Under the pieces are notes generated by a model, which saw only the letters and a program-made list of their open reading frames with translations, was not told where the DNA came from and did not search any database. Shown here piece by piece: positions 7,590-18,770 of a stretch of DNA of 64,000 nucleotides. The stretch comes from Oscillospiraceae bacterium (lineage in GTDB: Bacteria > Bacillota > Clostridia > Oscillospirales > Ruminococcaceae): NCBI GenBank assembly GCA_022835495.1, contig BQOK01000001.1, positions 2,852,001 through 2,916,000 of the forward strand, given 5' to 3'. Every line of letters starts with the position of its first letter. The stretch's first letter is position 1. The position numbers and the translations under genes are program-made.

Positions 7590-10500
7590 ATGTCAAAAAA
7601 AACAGTTCAACGGCTTTTCAGCGCGCTGCTTGCAGCAATCTTTTTATGTTCCATCCCCGTTCCTGCGTTTGCCGCTTATCAGGCGGGCGTCGGCCTTCGG
7701 GGGGTAAATTCCGGCAGCATTGAACCGCAGGTGCCGCTCACCGAGGCGGAAATGGACGCGCTGCTGGCGCGCCTTTCCGAACCCTACCGCATGCAGCCGC
7801 CCACCGCGGGCGAACCGGCGCCCGCCGCGTTTGCTCCCCGTGCCGCCGCGGTGCAGGCGGCGGCCGCCCCCCAAACAGACGCCCGCTTCCGCCTTTATCC
7901 CCTGGCCCAGATGCAGGGCGGCACGGTGGCGGTGAACGGATTGTTTGTGGGCGGCGATGTGCGCGACCAGACCGACCCTGCCACCGGCGCGGTGACCGGG
8001 CGCTTTGCCCGGCTGGATTACACGCTGGAGGGCGGCGCGCCCGCCCTTCAAAAAAGCCTCACCGCCGTGGGCTCCTACCAATACCCCAACAGCGCCGGCT
8101 TTGGCTCAGACCAATATGCCGCCGCCACCGACAACTGGCAGAGCGAGCTTTTTACCGGCTTTCAGGACGGCGTACTCTATCACTTTACGCTGAACTGGCA
8201 GTACCAGCCCTCTGCACAAAACGATCTGCCTGCTGCAATGCCTCCACAGGCTTCCGGGTCCCCTGAACCCGAAAGCCCGCCGGCGCCCGGCCCGCTTCCC
8301 GATCCCGAGGTTTCGCCTGAGCCCGGGCCTTCCCCGGAGCCGGAAGCTTCTTCTGCGCCGGAAACTTCGCCTGAGCCCGATGTTCCCCCGGAACCGGCCG
8401 CTGCGCTGCAGGCGCAGCCCGGCGGGCCCGAGCCGTCCCTGGAACCCGAGCCCTCCCCGGAGGCCGAGCCTTCCCCGGAACCCGAACCCTCCCTGGAACC
8501 CGAGCCCTCTCCGGAACCCGAGCCCTCTCCGGAACCCGGGCCCTCCTCGGAACCCGGGCCCTCCCCGGAACCCGAGCCCTCCCCGGAACCCGAGCCCTCT
8601 CCAACGCCCCAGGCTCCGCCCGCGCCCCAAAACGCGGCCCTGCCGCAGGCGGCGGCGCAGCCCCAGGCCAGCCAGGCCTTCGCCTTCTATACCGTGCAGC
8701 CGGGCGACGACCTTGTGGCCCTCTGCGCCCATTTTGGGGTGGACGCGGGCGATTTGATCCTCGATAACCGGCTTTCGGCCCACGGTATGCTCAAAGCCGG
8801 GGACCGTTTGTTCCTGCGCGCCCCTCTTACCGTGCAGGCTCCCGTGCCGGCCTTCACCGCGGAGCAGCTTCCCGCAGCGGCCCTGCTGGGCCGCAGGCCC
8901 GGCGCCGAGTTTGCCCAAAACAGCGTGGACCTGGCGACCGGCGGCCTTCTGTGGCAGCAGACCGACCTTACCCTGGAAGAATACACCGGCTTTTCGCTCA
9001 CCCGCACCTGGAACAGCGGGGCGCTGGGCCTTCCGGGCCTGTTTGGCAAGGGGGTCGCCTCCCCGCTGGACGTGCGCCTCCTTGCTCTTTCCTCGGGCTC
9101 TTATCTGGCCCTTCTGCCGGACGGCCGCGCCCTCACCCTCGCCCCCTCCGGCGGCATTTTTACCCATGCCGCAAGCGGCTATGTGCTGCGGCCCGAAACC
9201 GGGGGCTTCCGCTTAACGAACCGCGCGCAGGAAACCTGGCGTTTCGACGCTTTCGGCCGCCTGCTCTCGGCAGCCGACCGGTATGGCCCCCTGTACACCC
9301 TCGCCTACTCGCCCGCCGGCGCGCTCACCGGCTTTACCACCCGGGGCGGCCGCACCATTGCCCTGTCGCTGGATCGCCGGGGCCGCGCTGTGGAGCTTTC
9401 CCTGCCGGGCGGCGCCTCGCTGTCTTATTCCTACACGCCGGAAGGCTATCCCGCCTCCTTTACCGACCAGACCGGCGCCGTTACCGCCTATGCCTATACG
9501 GATGGCCGCCTAAGCGGTGTGACCAGCGCGCTGGGCAAGGCCGCGTTCTCGGCCCGCTACGCCGCCGACGGCCGCGTTTCCAGCTTCACCGATGCGGACG
9601 GCGCGGTCTGCGGCTTCACCTACGAAACCGGCCGCACGGTCTGCACCCTTTCCGGCCCCGGCTTTGACCCCCTCGCCACCCTCTACACGGTGGACGCCCG
9701 GGGCTTCGTGACCGGCATTTTGTACGCGGATTCCACCGCCGAGACCCGCGAGTGGAGCGACGCCGGTCAGCTGCTGGCCGAGGCCGGCCCCGCCGTTCAG
9801 ACCGACCTCGCCGGTCAGACCACCCGCCACACCTACGACGCCGCGGGCCGGCTGCTCACCACCACCTACCCCGGCGGCAGCAGCGTGATCAACGCCTACA
9901 ATGCCTCCGGCGACCTTGTAAGCGTCACGGATGAACAGGGCGGCGTGACCCGCTACGAATACGACGCTGCCCACAACAATACCCGGATCATCTATGCGGA
10001 CGGCAGCGCCGAAATCATGGCCTACGACGGCCTGGGCCGCCTGGTGGCCCAGCAAAGCGCCTCCGGCGCCGTTATGTCGTACACCTATGCGGATTCCGGC
10101 GATTCCCCCGCGTCCGTCACCGGCGCGGACGGCGCGGTCACCCTCAACTCCTACGACCCGATGGGCCGCCTGGTTGCCAGCGAGATCGACAGGGCCGTTA
10201 CCGCCTACACCCGCGACGCTGCGGGCCGGGTCCTGCGCGTGGACCGGCCCGACGGCAGCTTCACCGCCCTGGAATACGACGCCCTGGGCCGCATTGTAAA
10301 GGAGACCGACGCCAAGGGCGGCGTGACCGAGACCCAATACACCCCGGGCGGAAAGATCGCGGTAAAAATCACCGCCGACGGCGCGCGGCACGAATACACC
10401 TACAACGCCGCGGGCAGCATCCTCACCTACACCGACCCCACCGGCAGCACCAAGCGCTATTCCTACGATTGCCACGGCCGCGAGACCGGCGTGACCGACG

Positions 10501-13500
10501 CCGCGGGCCGCACCGCAAGCGTGGTGCGGGACGCCCGGGGCAACATCCTGCGCGAGACCGACCCGGACGGCCAGACCGCCACCTATGAATACGACGCCAA
10601 GCTGAACAAGCTCACCAAAAAGGTGGACAAGCTGGGCCGCACCACCCTGTACACCTACGACACGGCGGGCAATCTGCTCACCCAGACCCTGGAGGACGGC
10701 ACAGTCCTCACCTATACCTACGACGACCGCAAGCGCCTGCTCTCGGCCACCGACGAGCGCGGCGTCACCACCACCTACACCTACGACGGCAGCGGCAATA
10801 TTTTAACCAAATCCCTCAGCACCGGCCAAACCACCGTTTATACCTATACCCCGGACGGCAGCCTGCTCACCGAAACCGACGCCCTGGGCGGCAAAACCAG
10901 CTACAGCTACGACCAGTGGGGCCGCCTTTCCTCGGTCACCGACCCCCTGGGCCGCAAGACCACCTTCTCCTACGACCTGCTGGGCCAGACCACCGCCGAG
11001 ACCGGGCGCACCGGCGCCACCCGCCGCTATGAATACGACGGCAACAGCAACCTGACCAAGGTCACCGACGGCGCGGGCTTTGCCACCACCTTCCAGTACG
11101 ACGGCATGAACCGCCCCGTGAAGGAGATCCACGCCAACGGCGCGGTCTACGGCGTGGTGTACGACAAAGCGGGCCGCGTGGCGCAGGAGGTGGACCCCTT
11201 TGGCGGGATCACCGCCTATGAATACGACGCCGACGGCAACCTGACCCAAAAGACCGACGCGCTGGGCGGCGTGACCCGCTACGAGTACGACAACGACGAC
11301 AACAACACCCGTATCACCTACCCGGACGGCTCCTCCATTTATTACACCTACAACAAGGCGGGCTGGCTCACCAGCATCACCCAGCCCGGCGGGCTGGTGC
11401 TGCACTTCGAGTACGACCTGCTGGGCCGCATGACCCACGCCTACAACAGCGCCGGCCAGCACGAACACTACGAATACGACGCCAGGGGCAGCCTGGTGCG
11501 CTATACCGACGCCCTGGGCCGGGCCACCCTTTATACCTACGATCAGGCCCTGAACCTGGCCGGCGTCACCACCCCCGCGGGCGATACCACCCGCTACGAA
11601 TACGACCTGCTGGGCCGTGTGACCGCCGAAACCGACCCCCAGGGCCGCACCACCCGCTACACCTACGACAAAGCGGGCTTCCTCATCGCCGCCACCCGGT
11701 GGGACGGCAAGACCACCACCTACCAAAACGACGGCGACGGCAACCCCGTCCAGATCACCGACCTGCTGGGCCAGGTTACCAAATACGCCTACGACGGCGC
11801 CGGCAGGCTGGTGTCCATCACCGATCCGCTGGGCGCGGTCACAAAGCGCGCCTACAACTGCGACGGCGAGCTGATTTCCGAGACCGACCCCAACGGCGGC
11901 GTTACCACTTATACGCTGGACCTTATGAGCCGGCTGAGCCGTTCCGCCACGCCCGAGGGGGTCGCCCGCGCCTGTGAGTACGACGCCCTGGGCCGCCTTG
12001 TAAAAGAGGCCGACGGCGCGGGTAACCTGACCACCCACGCCTACGATGCAAACGGCCGGCTCCTCAGCACCACCGACCCCTACGGCGCCGTCACCCAATA
12101 CGCCTACACCCTTGCGGGCCAGGTGGCCTCCGTCACCGCGCCGGACGGCGGCGTTCTGCGCTATGAATACGACCTGCTGGGCAACCTGCTGTCCACCACC
12201 TATCCCAGCGGCGCAAAAACCACCGCCGAATACGACCTGGGCGGCCGCGTTTTGGCCTCCACCACCCTGCGCGGGCTCGAGACCCGCTTCACCTACGACG
12301 AGCGGGATAACCTGCTGCGCACCGAGACCTCCGCCGGCGCGGTGACCGGCTGGGAATACGACCCGTTCGGCCGCCTCACCAAACAGACCGCCCCCGGCGG
12401 CGGCTTCACCGCCTACACCTACGACGCCTACGACCGGGTTTCCACCGAAACCACCGAGACCGGCCTTTCCACCCGCTATGAATACGACGCCGCGGGCCGC
12501 GTGACCCTGCGCGAAAACAACCTGGGCCGCAGCATCGCCTACACCTACGACCCGGCGGGCCGCATCCTCACCCTGAACGACACCGGCCGCCTGTATTCCT
12601 ATACCTACGACCCGGCAGGCAACCAGCTCACCGTCACCGACCCCCTGGGCGGCCTGCGCGCCTGGACCTATAACAAGGACGGCCAGCCCCTCACCGAAAC
12701 CGACCCCCTGGCCCGCCAAACCGCCTATACCTACAACGCCCTGGGCCTTACCGCCTCCATCACCCAGCCCGGCGGCGGTGTGACCCGCTATGAATACGAC
12801 GCCTACGGCAGCGAGACCAAGGTCACCGATCCCCTGGGGCAGGCCACCCTTTACGAATACGACACCATGGCCCGGCTCGCCAAGGTCATCGCGCCGGACG
12901 GGCGCACCACCCGCTACACCTACAGCCAAATGGGCGGCCTGCTCACCGCGGCCTATACCGCCACCGACCGGCCCGCCCAGCTGGGCGCGGACCCCGCGGG
13001 GCAAAAGCTCACCGAATACCGCTACTCCGCCGCCGGCGACCTTTTGGGCGTGGGCGGCAGCGCCTCCGGCGGCGGGGAGACCTTCTCCTACACCCCCGAG
13101 GGCTGGCTTGCCGCGCGCACTTCGCCCAGCGGCAAACAGGTAAGCTATACCTACGACCCCGCGGGCAACCGCATTGGGGTCGATTTCGGCACGGCCCAGG
13201 CCAGCCGCGCCCAATACGACCCCTCCGGCCGCGTGACCCAGCTGGTCGATAAGCTGGGCTCCGCGGGCTACACCTACACCGAGACCGGCGCCCTCGCGGC
13301 GGTCAGGTCCACCGCGGGCTACCAGCTGGAATACGAATACGACGTATTCGGCAACGTTACAAAACTCACCTATCCCGACGGATCTGTGGTAGAATATGAA
13401 TATGATCTGCTGGACCGGCTGGTAAAGCTCACCGCCGCCGCGGGCGTTACCACCTACGAATACGACGCTGCCGGCCAGCTGGTGCGTGAGCAGCGGCCGG

Positions 13501-16007
13501 ACGGCGCCGTCACCGAAACCTCCTACACCCCCCTGGGCAAGGTGGAGCGCACCGAAACCCGCACCGCGGCGGGCGCGCTTGTTTCCCGCTGCGAATACAC
13601 CTACGACGCGGCGGGCCAGGCTCTCACCGAGCTGCGGCAGGGCGCGGGCGGCGCCGGCGAAACCCGCTATTCCTATACCCCGGCTGGCGAGATCGCCAGC
13701 GAGGAAAGAACCCAGGCGGGCTCCACCACCCTCACCCGCTACAGCTTCGACGCCTTCGGCAACAAAAGCGGCGAGCAGACCCTTGTAAACGGCGTTGTCG
13801 CCTCCACCACCCGCTATTACTACAACCAGAAGGATCAGCTCACCCGCAAAACCGTGAACGGCGTCACCGCCGCCACCTATGCCTACGACCCGGACGGAAA
13901 TCTGGCGAGCAAGCGCGAGGGCGGCGTTACCACCACCTACACCTACACCCAGGACAACAAGCTGGAAACCGTGCGGGCAAACGGCGAGCTGCAGGCCGCC
14001 TATACCTACGACGCAAACGGCCTGAAAGCCTTTGAGCTGCTGCGCAAAGAGCGCCCGGGCACAGAGCAGGTCACGGAATACAAGCTGCAAAGCAGCAAGC
14101 GCCGGGTGCTGCAAAAATACACCGCTCAGGGCGCCAGCGCCCTGTTCACCGCCCCCTGGCAGACCAGCGAAACCCGCAGCGAGCCCAACCTCTGGGCCTA
14201 CGTGGCCGCCTACACGGCCAGCGGCTTCTCCCCCATCCACCGCGAGGGCTTTTTGCAGGCTGCCCGCGCCCTGTGGCAAAGCATTACCGAGCTTTCGCCC
14301 TTCTCCCGCCCCGTCACCGACCTGCTGCCCGTGACGCAGCAGGAGCTTGCGCCCCGCACCGTCACCCGCACCTCGGCCACCGGCGAAACCCATGATCAGG
14401 ACATCGTGGTGGTCTACTACGAGCCCACCCTCTATGCCTACGACCTCACCAAGGAAAACCCGCAGGTGCTGGCCGAGCAGGCCGCCGCAAACCAAGTGCG
14501 CGATCTCTACCTGTACGGCGCGGCGGGCCGCGAAAGCCGGGTTTCCGCGGGTGCAAAGCAGCCGGAATATTATGTCTACGACGGCCGCGGCAGCGTGAGC
14601 GAGGTCCTTTCCATGGGCAAGGTGACCGCCGCCCTGCGCTACAACGCCTACGGCAGCCTGCTGCAGGGCGAACCGGAGCAGGATCGGGTCTTCGCCTACA
14701 ACGGCGAGCAGTACACCCCGCAGACCGGCCTGCAATACCTGCGCGCAAGGCACTACGACCCCCAGCTCGGCGCCTTCACCACCCGCGACACCTACCTGGG
14801 CGATCTGAAAACGCCCATCTCGCAAAACCGCTACACCTACGCCCACAACAACCCCGTGCGCTATGCCGACCCCAGCGGCCACCGCCTGGATGTGGACGGC
14901 CCACGCGGCCCCGGCACCACCAGCCCCAGCAACATCCGCGACAGCTACAAGCCCGCCCCCAGCAGGCCAACGCCCAGCGGCGGCGGCTCCAGCTCCGGCG
15001 GCAGCGCCGCGCCCTCGGGCGGCGGCGGTGGAGGCGGGGATGGAGGCGGCCACGAGGAGCCCCCTTACGATCCGTATCAGTTCATTCGCCTTTATTACAA
15101 AAGCATGCTGCAAAGGCCGAGCGCTGCCAGCGGGACCTTTGCAAAGACCACCCAGCAATACAAAACGCTGTTGGCAAATGCCGCAAAACAGTCGGTAAAA
15201 CAAAAAGAGACCTCCAAGGGCAGCTGGTGGGACAGCACAAAGAACATCCTGTCCGGCGCGGCGTTTGTGACCAAAGCCGTGATCTACACGGTAGCGCAGC
15301 CTCTTTTGGACGCCGCCTCTTTTGTGAGCGGAGCCCTCAGCGCAGCAGCGGACGATCTGGGTTTCACCGCCTCCCAGCGGTCTTCTTCCGGCTCGCTGCC
15401 CGCGTATGCCGCGCCTTTCGGCAAGCAGAACGCCTTTGCCGCCGGGCGCATCGTGGGGCATGGCGCGGCGCTGGTGGCCGGATTCCTTGGAATCATTGGC
15501 GGCTCCGCGATCGTCACCGGCGGCGCTGCTGTAACCACGACCGGTGTTCTTGCGCCCGCCGGCGCGGTCGCCCTTGTCGGCGGCGCCGTGGTTGCCACCG
15601 CCGGTGTAACGGTGGTAGCTTCCGCTACAGCCAATATTACTGCCGGTGATCCCAACATTCAGTTTAGTACAGCGCAGGGGGGCGGTAGTGGAAATTCGGG
15701 AACCAGAAAGACGAAAGGGGAAGACGTCAAATTTGGCAGTGATGTCAAACCCGAACCAAAATTAGCTAATCAGATGAAGTCTAGAGGGTGGACCGAACAA
15801 AGTGTAAGAGATACTGTAGATTCACCATATACAACAAGAACCAGTACAAATAAAGCTACAGGAAATCCTTGTACTGTATACTATACAAAAGATGGTTCAT
15901 ATGTAATAGTAGATGATGTAACGAAAGAAGTAGTTCAAGTTAGTAATAATATAAATCCGTCAGCTTGGATACCGGATGCTAGTATTGTAGATCCTTATAT
16001 TCCTTAA
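7590..16007 (+). CDS. Giant Rhs/WapA-like polymorphic toxin with LysM domain and colicin-E5-like RNase tip
   Basis: 2805 residues from the ATG at 7590 (GAGGAGGGAG upstream). In order: Sec signal peptide (1-28, cleaved near PVPAFA-AY); globular N-domain to ~215; Pro/Glu/Ser spacer of PEPSPEP-type repeats (~216-355); LysM (~366-411, [19 protein letters not shown]); DUF6531-like segment (~443, [11 protein letters not shown]); tens of YD repeats (~560-2150); Rhs core ending [14 protein letters not shown] (~2383) and YADPSGH (~2431); Gly/Ser hinge (~2440-2485); trunk with a Gly/Ala zipper (~2620-2684); AT-rich toxin tip (~2727-2805). The tip has [31 protein letters not shown] and EVVQVSNN, as in colicin-E5-type RNases that cleave tRNA anticodons at Q34-U35. 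LysM suggests attachment to peptidoglycan and contact-dependent delivery. The rhs body is GC-rich; the tip and everything after it are AT-rich. Confidence 0.93.
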   Translation: MSKKTVQRLFSALLAAIFLCSIPVPAFAAYQAGVGLRGVNSGSIEPQVPLTEAEMDALLARLSEPYRMQPPTAGEPAPAAFAPRAAAVQAAAAPQTDARFRLYPLAQMQGGTVAVNGLFVGGDVRDQTDPATGAVTGRFARLDYTLEGGAPALQKSLTAVGSYQYPNSAGFGSDQYAAATDNWQSELFTGFQDGVLYHFTLNWQYQPSAQNDLPAAMPPQASGSPEPESPPAPGPLPDPEVSPEPGPSPEPEASSAPETSPEPDVPPEPAAALQAQPGGPEPSLEPEPSPEAEPSPEPEPSLEPEPSPEPEPSPEPGPSSEPGPSPEPEPSPEPEPSPTPQAPPAPQNAALPQAAAQPQASQAFAFYTVQPGDDLVALCAHFGVDAGDLILDNRLSAHGMLKAGDRLFLRAPLTVQAPVPAFTAEQLPAAALLGRRPGAEFAQNSVDLATGGLLWQQTDLTLEEYTGFSLTRTWNSGALGLPGLFGKGVASPLDVRLLALSSGSYLALLPDGRALTLAPSGGIFTHAASGYVLRPETGGFRLTNRAQETWRFDAFGRLLSAADRYGPLYTLAYSPAGALTGFTTRGGRTIALSLDRRGRAVELSLPGGASLSYSYTPEGYPASFTDQTGAVTAYAYTDGRLSGVTSALGKAAFSARYAADGRVSSFTDADGAVCGFTYETGRTVCTLSGPGFDPLATLYTVDARGFVTGILYADSTAETREWSDAGQLLAEAGPAVQTDLAGQTTRHTYDAAGRLLTTTYPGGSSVINAYNASGDLVSVTDEQGGVTRYEYDAAHNNTRIIYADGSAEIMAYDGLGRLVAQQSASGAVMSYTYADSGDSPASVTGADGAVTLNSYDPMGRLVASEIDRAVTAYTRDAAGRVLRVDRPDGSFTALEYDALGRIVKETDAKGGVTETQYTPGGKIAVKITADGARHEYTYNAAGSILTYTDPTGSTKRYSYDCHGRETGVTDAAGRTASVVRDARGNILRETDPDGQTATYEYDAKLNKLTKKVDKLGRTTLYTYDTAGNLLTQTLEDGTVLTYTYDDRKRLLSATDERGVTTTYTYDGSGNILTKSLSTGQTTVYTYTPDGSLLTETDALGGKTSYSYDQWGRLSSVTDPLGRKTTFSYDLLGQTTAETGRTGATRRYEYDGNSNLTKVTDGAGFATTFQYDGMNRPVKEIHANGAVYGVVYDKAGRVAQEVDPFGGITAYEYDADGNLTQKTDALGGVTRYEYDNDDNNTRITYPDGSSIYYTYNKAGWLTSITQPGGLVLHFEYDLLGRMTHAYNSAGQHEHYEYDARGSLVRYTDALGRATLYTYDQALNLAGVTTPAGDTTRYEYDLLGRVTAETDPQGRTTRYTYDKAGFLIAATRWDGKTTTYQNDGDGNPVQITDLLGQVTKYAYDGAGRLVSITDPLGAVTKRAYNCDGELISETDPNGGVTTYTLDLMSRLSRSATPEGVARACEYDALGRLVKEADGAGNLTTHAYDANGRLLSTTDPYGAVTQYAYTLAGQVASVTAPDGGVLRYEYDLLGNLLSTTYPSGAKTTAEYDLGGRVLASTTLRGLETRFTYDERDNLLRTETSAGAVTGWEYDPFGRLTKQTAPGGGFTAYTYDAYDRVSTETTETGLSTRYEYDAAGRVTLRENNLGRSIAYTYDPAGRILTLNDTGRLYSYTYDPAGNQLTVTDPLGGLRAWTYNKDGQPLTETDPLARQTAYTYNALGLTASITQPGGGVTRYEYDAYGSETKVTDPLGQATLYEYDTMARLAKVIAPDGRTTRYTYSQMGGLLTAAYTATDRPAQLGADPAGQKLTEYRYSAAGDLLGVGGSASGGGETFSYTPEGWLAARTSPSGKQVSYTYDPAGNRIGVDFGTAQASRAQYDPSGRVTQLVDKLGSAGYTYTETGALAAVRSTAGYQLEYEYDVFGNVTKLTYPDGSVVEYEYDLLDRLVKLTAAAGVTTYEYDAAGQLVREQRPDGAVTETSYTPLGKVERTETRTAAGALVSRCEYTYDAAGQALTELRQGAGGAGETRYSYTPAGEIASEERTQAGSTTLTRYSFDAFGNKSGEQTLVNGVVASTTRYYYNQKDQLTRKTVNGVTAATYAYDPDGNLASKREGGVTTTYTYTQDNKLETVRANGELQAAYTYDANGLKAFELLRKERPGTEQVTEYKLQSSKRRVLQKYTAQGASALFTAPWQTSETRSEPNLWAYVAAYTASGFSPIHREGFLQAARALWQSITELSPFSRPVTDLLPVTQQELAPRTVTRTSATGETHDQDIVVVYYEPTLYAYDLTKENPQVLAEQAAANQVRDLYLYGAAGRESRVSAGAKQPEYYVYDGRGSVSEVLSMGKVTAALRYNAYGSLLQGEPEQDRVFAYNGEQYTPQTGLQYLRARHYDPQLGAFTTRDTYLGDLKTPISQNRYTYAHNNPVRYADPSGHRLDVDGPRGPGTTSPSNIRDSYKPAPSRPTPSGGGSSSGGSAAPSGGGGGGGDGGGHEEPPYDPYQFIRLYYKSMLQRPSAASGTFAKTTQQYKTLLANAAKQSVKQKETSKGSWWDSTKNILSGAAFVTKAVIYTVAQPLLDAASFVSGALSAAADDLGFTASQRSSSGSLPAYAAPFGKQNAFAAGRIVGHGAALVAGFLGIIGGSAIVTGGAAVTTTGVLAPAGAVALVGGAVVATAGVTVVASATANITAGDPNIQFSTAQGGGSGNSGTRKTKGEDVKFGSDVKPEPKLANQMKSRGWTEQSVRDTVDSPYTTRTSTNKATGNPCTVYYTKDGSYVIVDDVTKEVVQVSNNINPSAWIPDASIVDPYIP
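8228..8640 (+). repeat. Pro/Glu/Ser coding repeats in rhs
   Basis: Many tandem variants of a 12-base unit coding PEPS/SPEP form a flexible extended spacer between the N-domain and LysM, probably spanning the cell wall. Near-identical units make length change by slippage likely. Confidence 0.85.
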
Positions 16008-16019
16008 TGGAGGTGTACT

Positions 16020-16478
16020 ATGAAAAACATGCAAAATATTATAAAATCATTAAATGTAGCAGAACGTTTTAATAGTGAAGTACTTTATAGTTTTATAGAA
16101 TTTCAGAAAGTAATACAAAGAATGGGCGACGATTATATAGAAACTGACGATTGTATAATAACGCCATATTATATTTTTGATGGAAAACAAATGGAATTAT
16201 ATGAGTATGAGTTAAATATTCACTTAGTCAATACTCCTAACTTTGAAAAATATTTGCTTAGAAAAACAGGTAGATTTAAAGTGAGTGATATCCCAAAAGA
16301 TGTGATAATACTACAAAAGAATTGTTATTTTGAAATATTGAAAACGGAGCGCAAAATATCCAGCAAGAAAATCCAGCAATACCTGGATTTTCTATTAGGG
16401 AATAATTGTCTAAAAGCCCAAGTTGAACAAGCGCTGGGTGAGTTTAGTGTCAATAATCTATTGTTTGAATTTTATTAA
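16020..16478 (+). CDS. Cognate immunity protein for the colicin-E5-like tip
   Basis: 152 residues, starting MKNMQNIIKSLNVAERF, with GGAGGT 7 bases upstream of the ATG and only 12 bases after the rhs stop. It is AT-rich, acidic and soluble, with no membrane segment. Position directly after the toxin tip defines it as the expected cytoplasmic inhibitor of the RNase; I do not recognise a named Imm family. A near-identical orphan copy is at 29181-29639. Confidence 0.8.
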   Translation: MKNMQNIIKSLNVAERFNSEVLYSFIEFQKVIQRMGDDYIETDDCIITPYYIFDGKQMELYEYELNIHLVNTPNFEKYLLRKTGRFKVSDIPKDVIILQKNCYFEILKTERKISSKKIQQYLDFLLGNNCLKAQVEQALGEFSVNNLLFEFY

Positions 16479-16546
16479 AACAATCCTGTCAGATTTTCAA
16501 TTGTTATAAGTAAACAATTGTGCCGTGCGCAAAGGGACAGTTTTGT

Positions 16547-16743
16547 TGTGCTGTTTCCTTTTTAGTCGCTAAAAATTCTATCTAGCCAAACAAGGATGCC
16601 GCGTTCCAATGCGGCATCCTTGTTTTTATATTTTTGTTCAAATGCCTCAGTCCATTGCGGTCTACCAATTTGAATACATCCTCCGCGATAACATAAGAAA
16701 ACTCACCTATCCGGTCAGCAATATGGTAAAATACAAATAACAT
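16547..16743 (+). repeat. Cassette-border unit R1 (terminator hairpin plus YD-repeat ghost)
   Basis: Starts at the conserved TGCTGTTTCC block, then hairpin 16591-16602/16611-16622 followed by T5. A frame follows reading VYQFEYILRDNIRKLTYP and ending MVKYK-stop, which aligns with [19 protein letters not shown] of rhs (about 13321-13408). TGGTAAAAT at 16724-16732 could act as an extended -10. Confidence 0.85.
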
Positions 16744-16760
16744 TTTACTTCCAGCCGCTT

Positions 16761-17276
16761 GCTGCCGGGCGCATCGTGGGGCATGGCGCGGCACTGGTGG
16801 CCGGGTTCCTTGGAATCATGGGCGGCTCCGCGATCGCCAGCGGCGGCGCTGCTGTAACCACGACCGGTGTTCTTATACCCGTCGGCGCGGTCGCCCTCGT
16901 TGGCGGCGCCGTGGTTGCCACCGCCGGGGTAGCGGTGGTAGCTTCCGCTACAGCCAATATCACTGCCGGTGATCCCAACATTCAATTCAGCACGGCGCAA
17001 GGGAGCGGTGTAGCTCAGGGGAATTCTGAAACTAATCCAAAAGTAACCAGTCCTAATCAAATGAATAAGCAAGTGGAAAAAGGGCAAGCACCACGCGGGG
17101 TTCAAAGAGTAGACAACCCTGACGCACAATATTCAGAGCCACATATACATTTTGATGATGGAACTTCAATTACACAAAGTGGCAAGATTCATGATGCAAG
17201 CCATGGAACCCCCAATTTGACAAAACCAATTCTTGAATGGTTACACAACAATGGTTGGTGCCTGGACATAAACTAA
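16761..17276 (+). pseudogene. Orphan rhs 3' fragment: trunk plus HIHF-type toxin tip
   Basis: From 16761 the DNA matches the rhs trunk ([16 protein letters not shown] through [11 protein letters not shown]), entered directly from R1 with the core and hinge missing. A different tip follows: QMNKQVEKGQAPRGVQRVD, PHIHFDDGTSITQSGKIHDA, LEWLHNNGW, stop at 17276. The His-x-His-Phe motif and C-terminal Trp resemble small polymorphic-toxin nucleases (Ntox24-like, tentative). No plausible start or signal peptide exists, so it is a silent tip unless recombined into rhs or read from an internal ATG (16776). Confidence 0.75.
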
Positions 17277-17300
17277 AGTGCTAGAAAGGAGTTATAGTAT

Positions 17301-17714
17301 ATGGTACAAAAATATGATTTAGTAACATTACCAGTTTTAAATTCTATGCACGATCAAAGAATAAAACAATTGGAACTGAAAGACAAAATGTTCATATTGC
17401 ACTATCGTGACTTACATTGCAACACGAATATGAAATTCAGTTCGTGTGATGTGATTTTTTCAGGCATTGAAGATGCAGATATAGTTGCAGAGATAAGAGT
17501 AAAAGATGGATTAGTTGTTGAGGGCACTAAATATTATGATACGGAGTTTTTAGCATTTATAAATCAGCATCAGTATAGCATCGAAACTATTAGCTTCTAT
17601 TATGGATATAAAACAGTAATTATTGAAGCAGCACTTGTAAATAAGGAAGGTGCATATAGTGAAGATTGTATAATTAAAATTTCAGCACCTAAAGTAGAGT
17701 ATCAGTGGAGTTAA
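17301..17714 (+). CDS. Immunity protein paired with the HIHF-type tip
   Basis: 137 residues, ATG at 17301 preceded by AAAGGAG, 24 bases after the tip stop. Soluble and acidic. It shares an N-terminal pattern (MHD, then a K-x-x-I/L-LH strand, F/S-G-x-E) with the protein at 36407-36778, so the two look like members of one immunity family. Function is inferred from position. Confidence 0.7.
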   Translation: MVQKYDLVTLPVLNSMHDQRIKQLELKDKMFILHYRDLHCNTNMKFSSCDVIFSGIEDADIVAEIRVKDGLVVEGTKYYDTEFLAFINQHQYSIETISFYYGYKTVIIEAALVNKEGAYSEDCIIKISAPKVEYQWS

Positions 17715-17733
17715 TAGTATTTAATGTAGGCTT

Positions 17734-17796
17734 ATGTCGCCCGGCTTTGCCGGGCGACATCCCAAGAGGTTATGCCGCCTTAGGGCATAACCTCTT
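17734..17796 (+). terminator. Two tandem stem-loops after the immunity gene
   Basis: Stem 1 is ATGTCGCCCGG / CCGGGCGACAT (17734-17744, 17750-17760). Stem 2 is AAGAGGTTATGCC / GGCATAACCTCTT (17764-17776, 17784-17796). T-tails are short. The following 17797-17933 shows no gene. Confidence 0.6.
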
Positions 17797-17933
17797 TAAC
17801 CAGCTTGCATTTCGACCTTACCTAATTCAGCTGATTTGGGGAGAAATACCGTTGTTTCATATCGGGCCAACGAGGCAAAATACTTGTCTCTATGAACAAT
17901 TCAAGGTGGCCCGGCTTGGAAGGGTGGGTTAAA

Positions 17934-18035
17934 ATGCAATCCGTTATTGAAACTTCAGATGGAACTAAAATTGTAATACATTTTGACTATAATAAACTAA
18001 CAGGCCTATTCGATGATTTTAAATTTGTGAGCTAG
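17934..18035 (+). pseudogene. Toxin-tail stub (33 codons)
   Basis: An open frame starting MQSVIETSDGTKIVIHFDY and ending DDFKFVS, stop TAG 12 bases before the next immunity start. It is AT-rich and strand-strand in character, like the C-terminal end of an Rhs tip whose front has been deleted. A free small gene is less likely. Confidence 0.5.
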
Positions 18036-18047
18036 GAGAGCTATAGA

Positions 18048-18467
18048 TTGAAAGAAAACATTCAAATTAAAAAAGCATGGGAAGACGGCGATTTAATACA
18101 ACTCGAAATAATTTGTTGGTCCGAATTTATAACCGCCCGTCAAGGTTGTTATATTCAGATGCAGGATTTAATCAGGTTGTCCGAAAAAATCCAGAATTTC
18201 ATTCAAAATCCCCATCAACAATGTTACTTAGAATTTGGGAATAAAAAAGGCAATTACACTCCCGCTTTTTCAATGGAACTTTCAAGTATTGATAAATTAG
18301 GGCACATAAATATTGAAGTAGATGTGGAAATTGATGATAACGATTCACGAAAGCATAGAAGTTGCTTTTTTGTCAAAAGTGAACTGGGACGCGTCGAACA
18401 ATTCGGAAATGAGATTCAATTGATCCACAAAGCCCCTCTTGGGTATAAAATAAGTTTAAATATCTAA
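18048..18467 (+). CDS. Immunity-type protein following a toxin stub
   Basis: 139 residues from a TTG at 18048 with GGAGAG 7 bases upstream. Soluble. The pattern WEDGDLIQLEI, QCYLEFG, LGHINIEVDVEI and KSELGRVEQFG recalls a beta-rich family often found next to Rhs and WapA tips. Cognate to the deleted toxin whose tail lies just upstream (inferred). Confidence 0.7.
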   Translation: MKENIQIKKAWEDGDLIQLEIICWSEFITARQGCYIQMQDLIRLSEKIQNFIQNPHQQCYLEFGNKKGNYTPAFSMELSSIDKLGHINIEVDVEIDDNDSRKHRSCFFVKSELGRVEQFGNEIQLIHKAPLGYKISLNI

Positions 18468-18546
18468 CCCAATATATGCAAAGGACGATCCGCAACCACT
18501 AAAAAGTTCTCCATCCATCGTCTAAGATACAAAAGGATAACTTCTA

Positions 18547-18755
18547 TAGTGCTGTTTATTTTTGAGTCGCTAAAAGTCCTATCTAGCCACCCCAGGATGC
18601 CGCGTTCTAATGCGGCATCCTGGGGTTTATATTCTTTTTCAAACATCCCCGTGGCATTCAAATCCCCTGCGGTCTAACAATTTGACTACATCCTTCGCAA
18701 TAACCTGGGAAAGTTCACCTATCCGGCCAACAATATGGTAAAATACAAATAACAT
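18547..18755 (+). repeat. Cassette-border unit R2
   Basis: Hairpin 18590-18603/18612-18625 with CCCC/GGGG paired ends, differing from R1 in both arms. The ghost reads FDYILRNNLGKFTYP to MVKYK-stop, with TGGTAAAAT at 18736-18744. It leads straight into the rhs core fragment at 18771. Confidence 0.85.
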
Positions 18756-18770
18756 GTTACTTCCGTCAAC

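Noticed and set aside
9800-14000. Regular repeats that might suggest a CRISPR array or satellite
   Set aside because: Spacing is coding YD repeats (Y-x-YD about every 21 codons) in one open frame; no conserved direct repeat with unique spacers and no cas genes.
10803-15461. A 1552-codon open frame on the minus strand inside rhs
   Set aside because: It is the antisense of GC-rich YD repeats (Gly/Val-rich, no domain, no ribosome site). Long mirror frames are expected in such codon-biased repeats.
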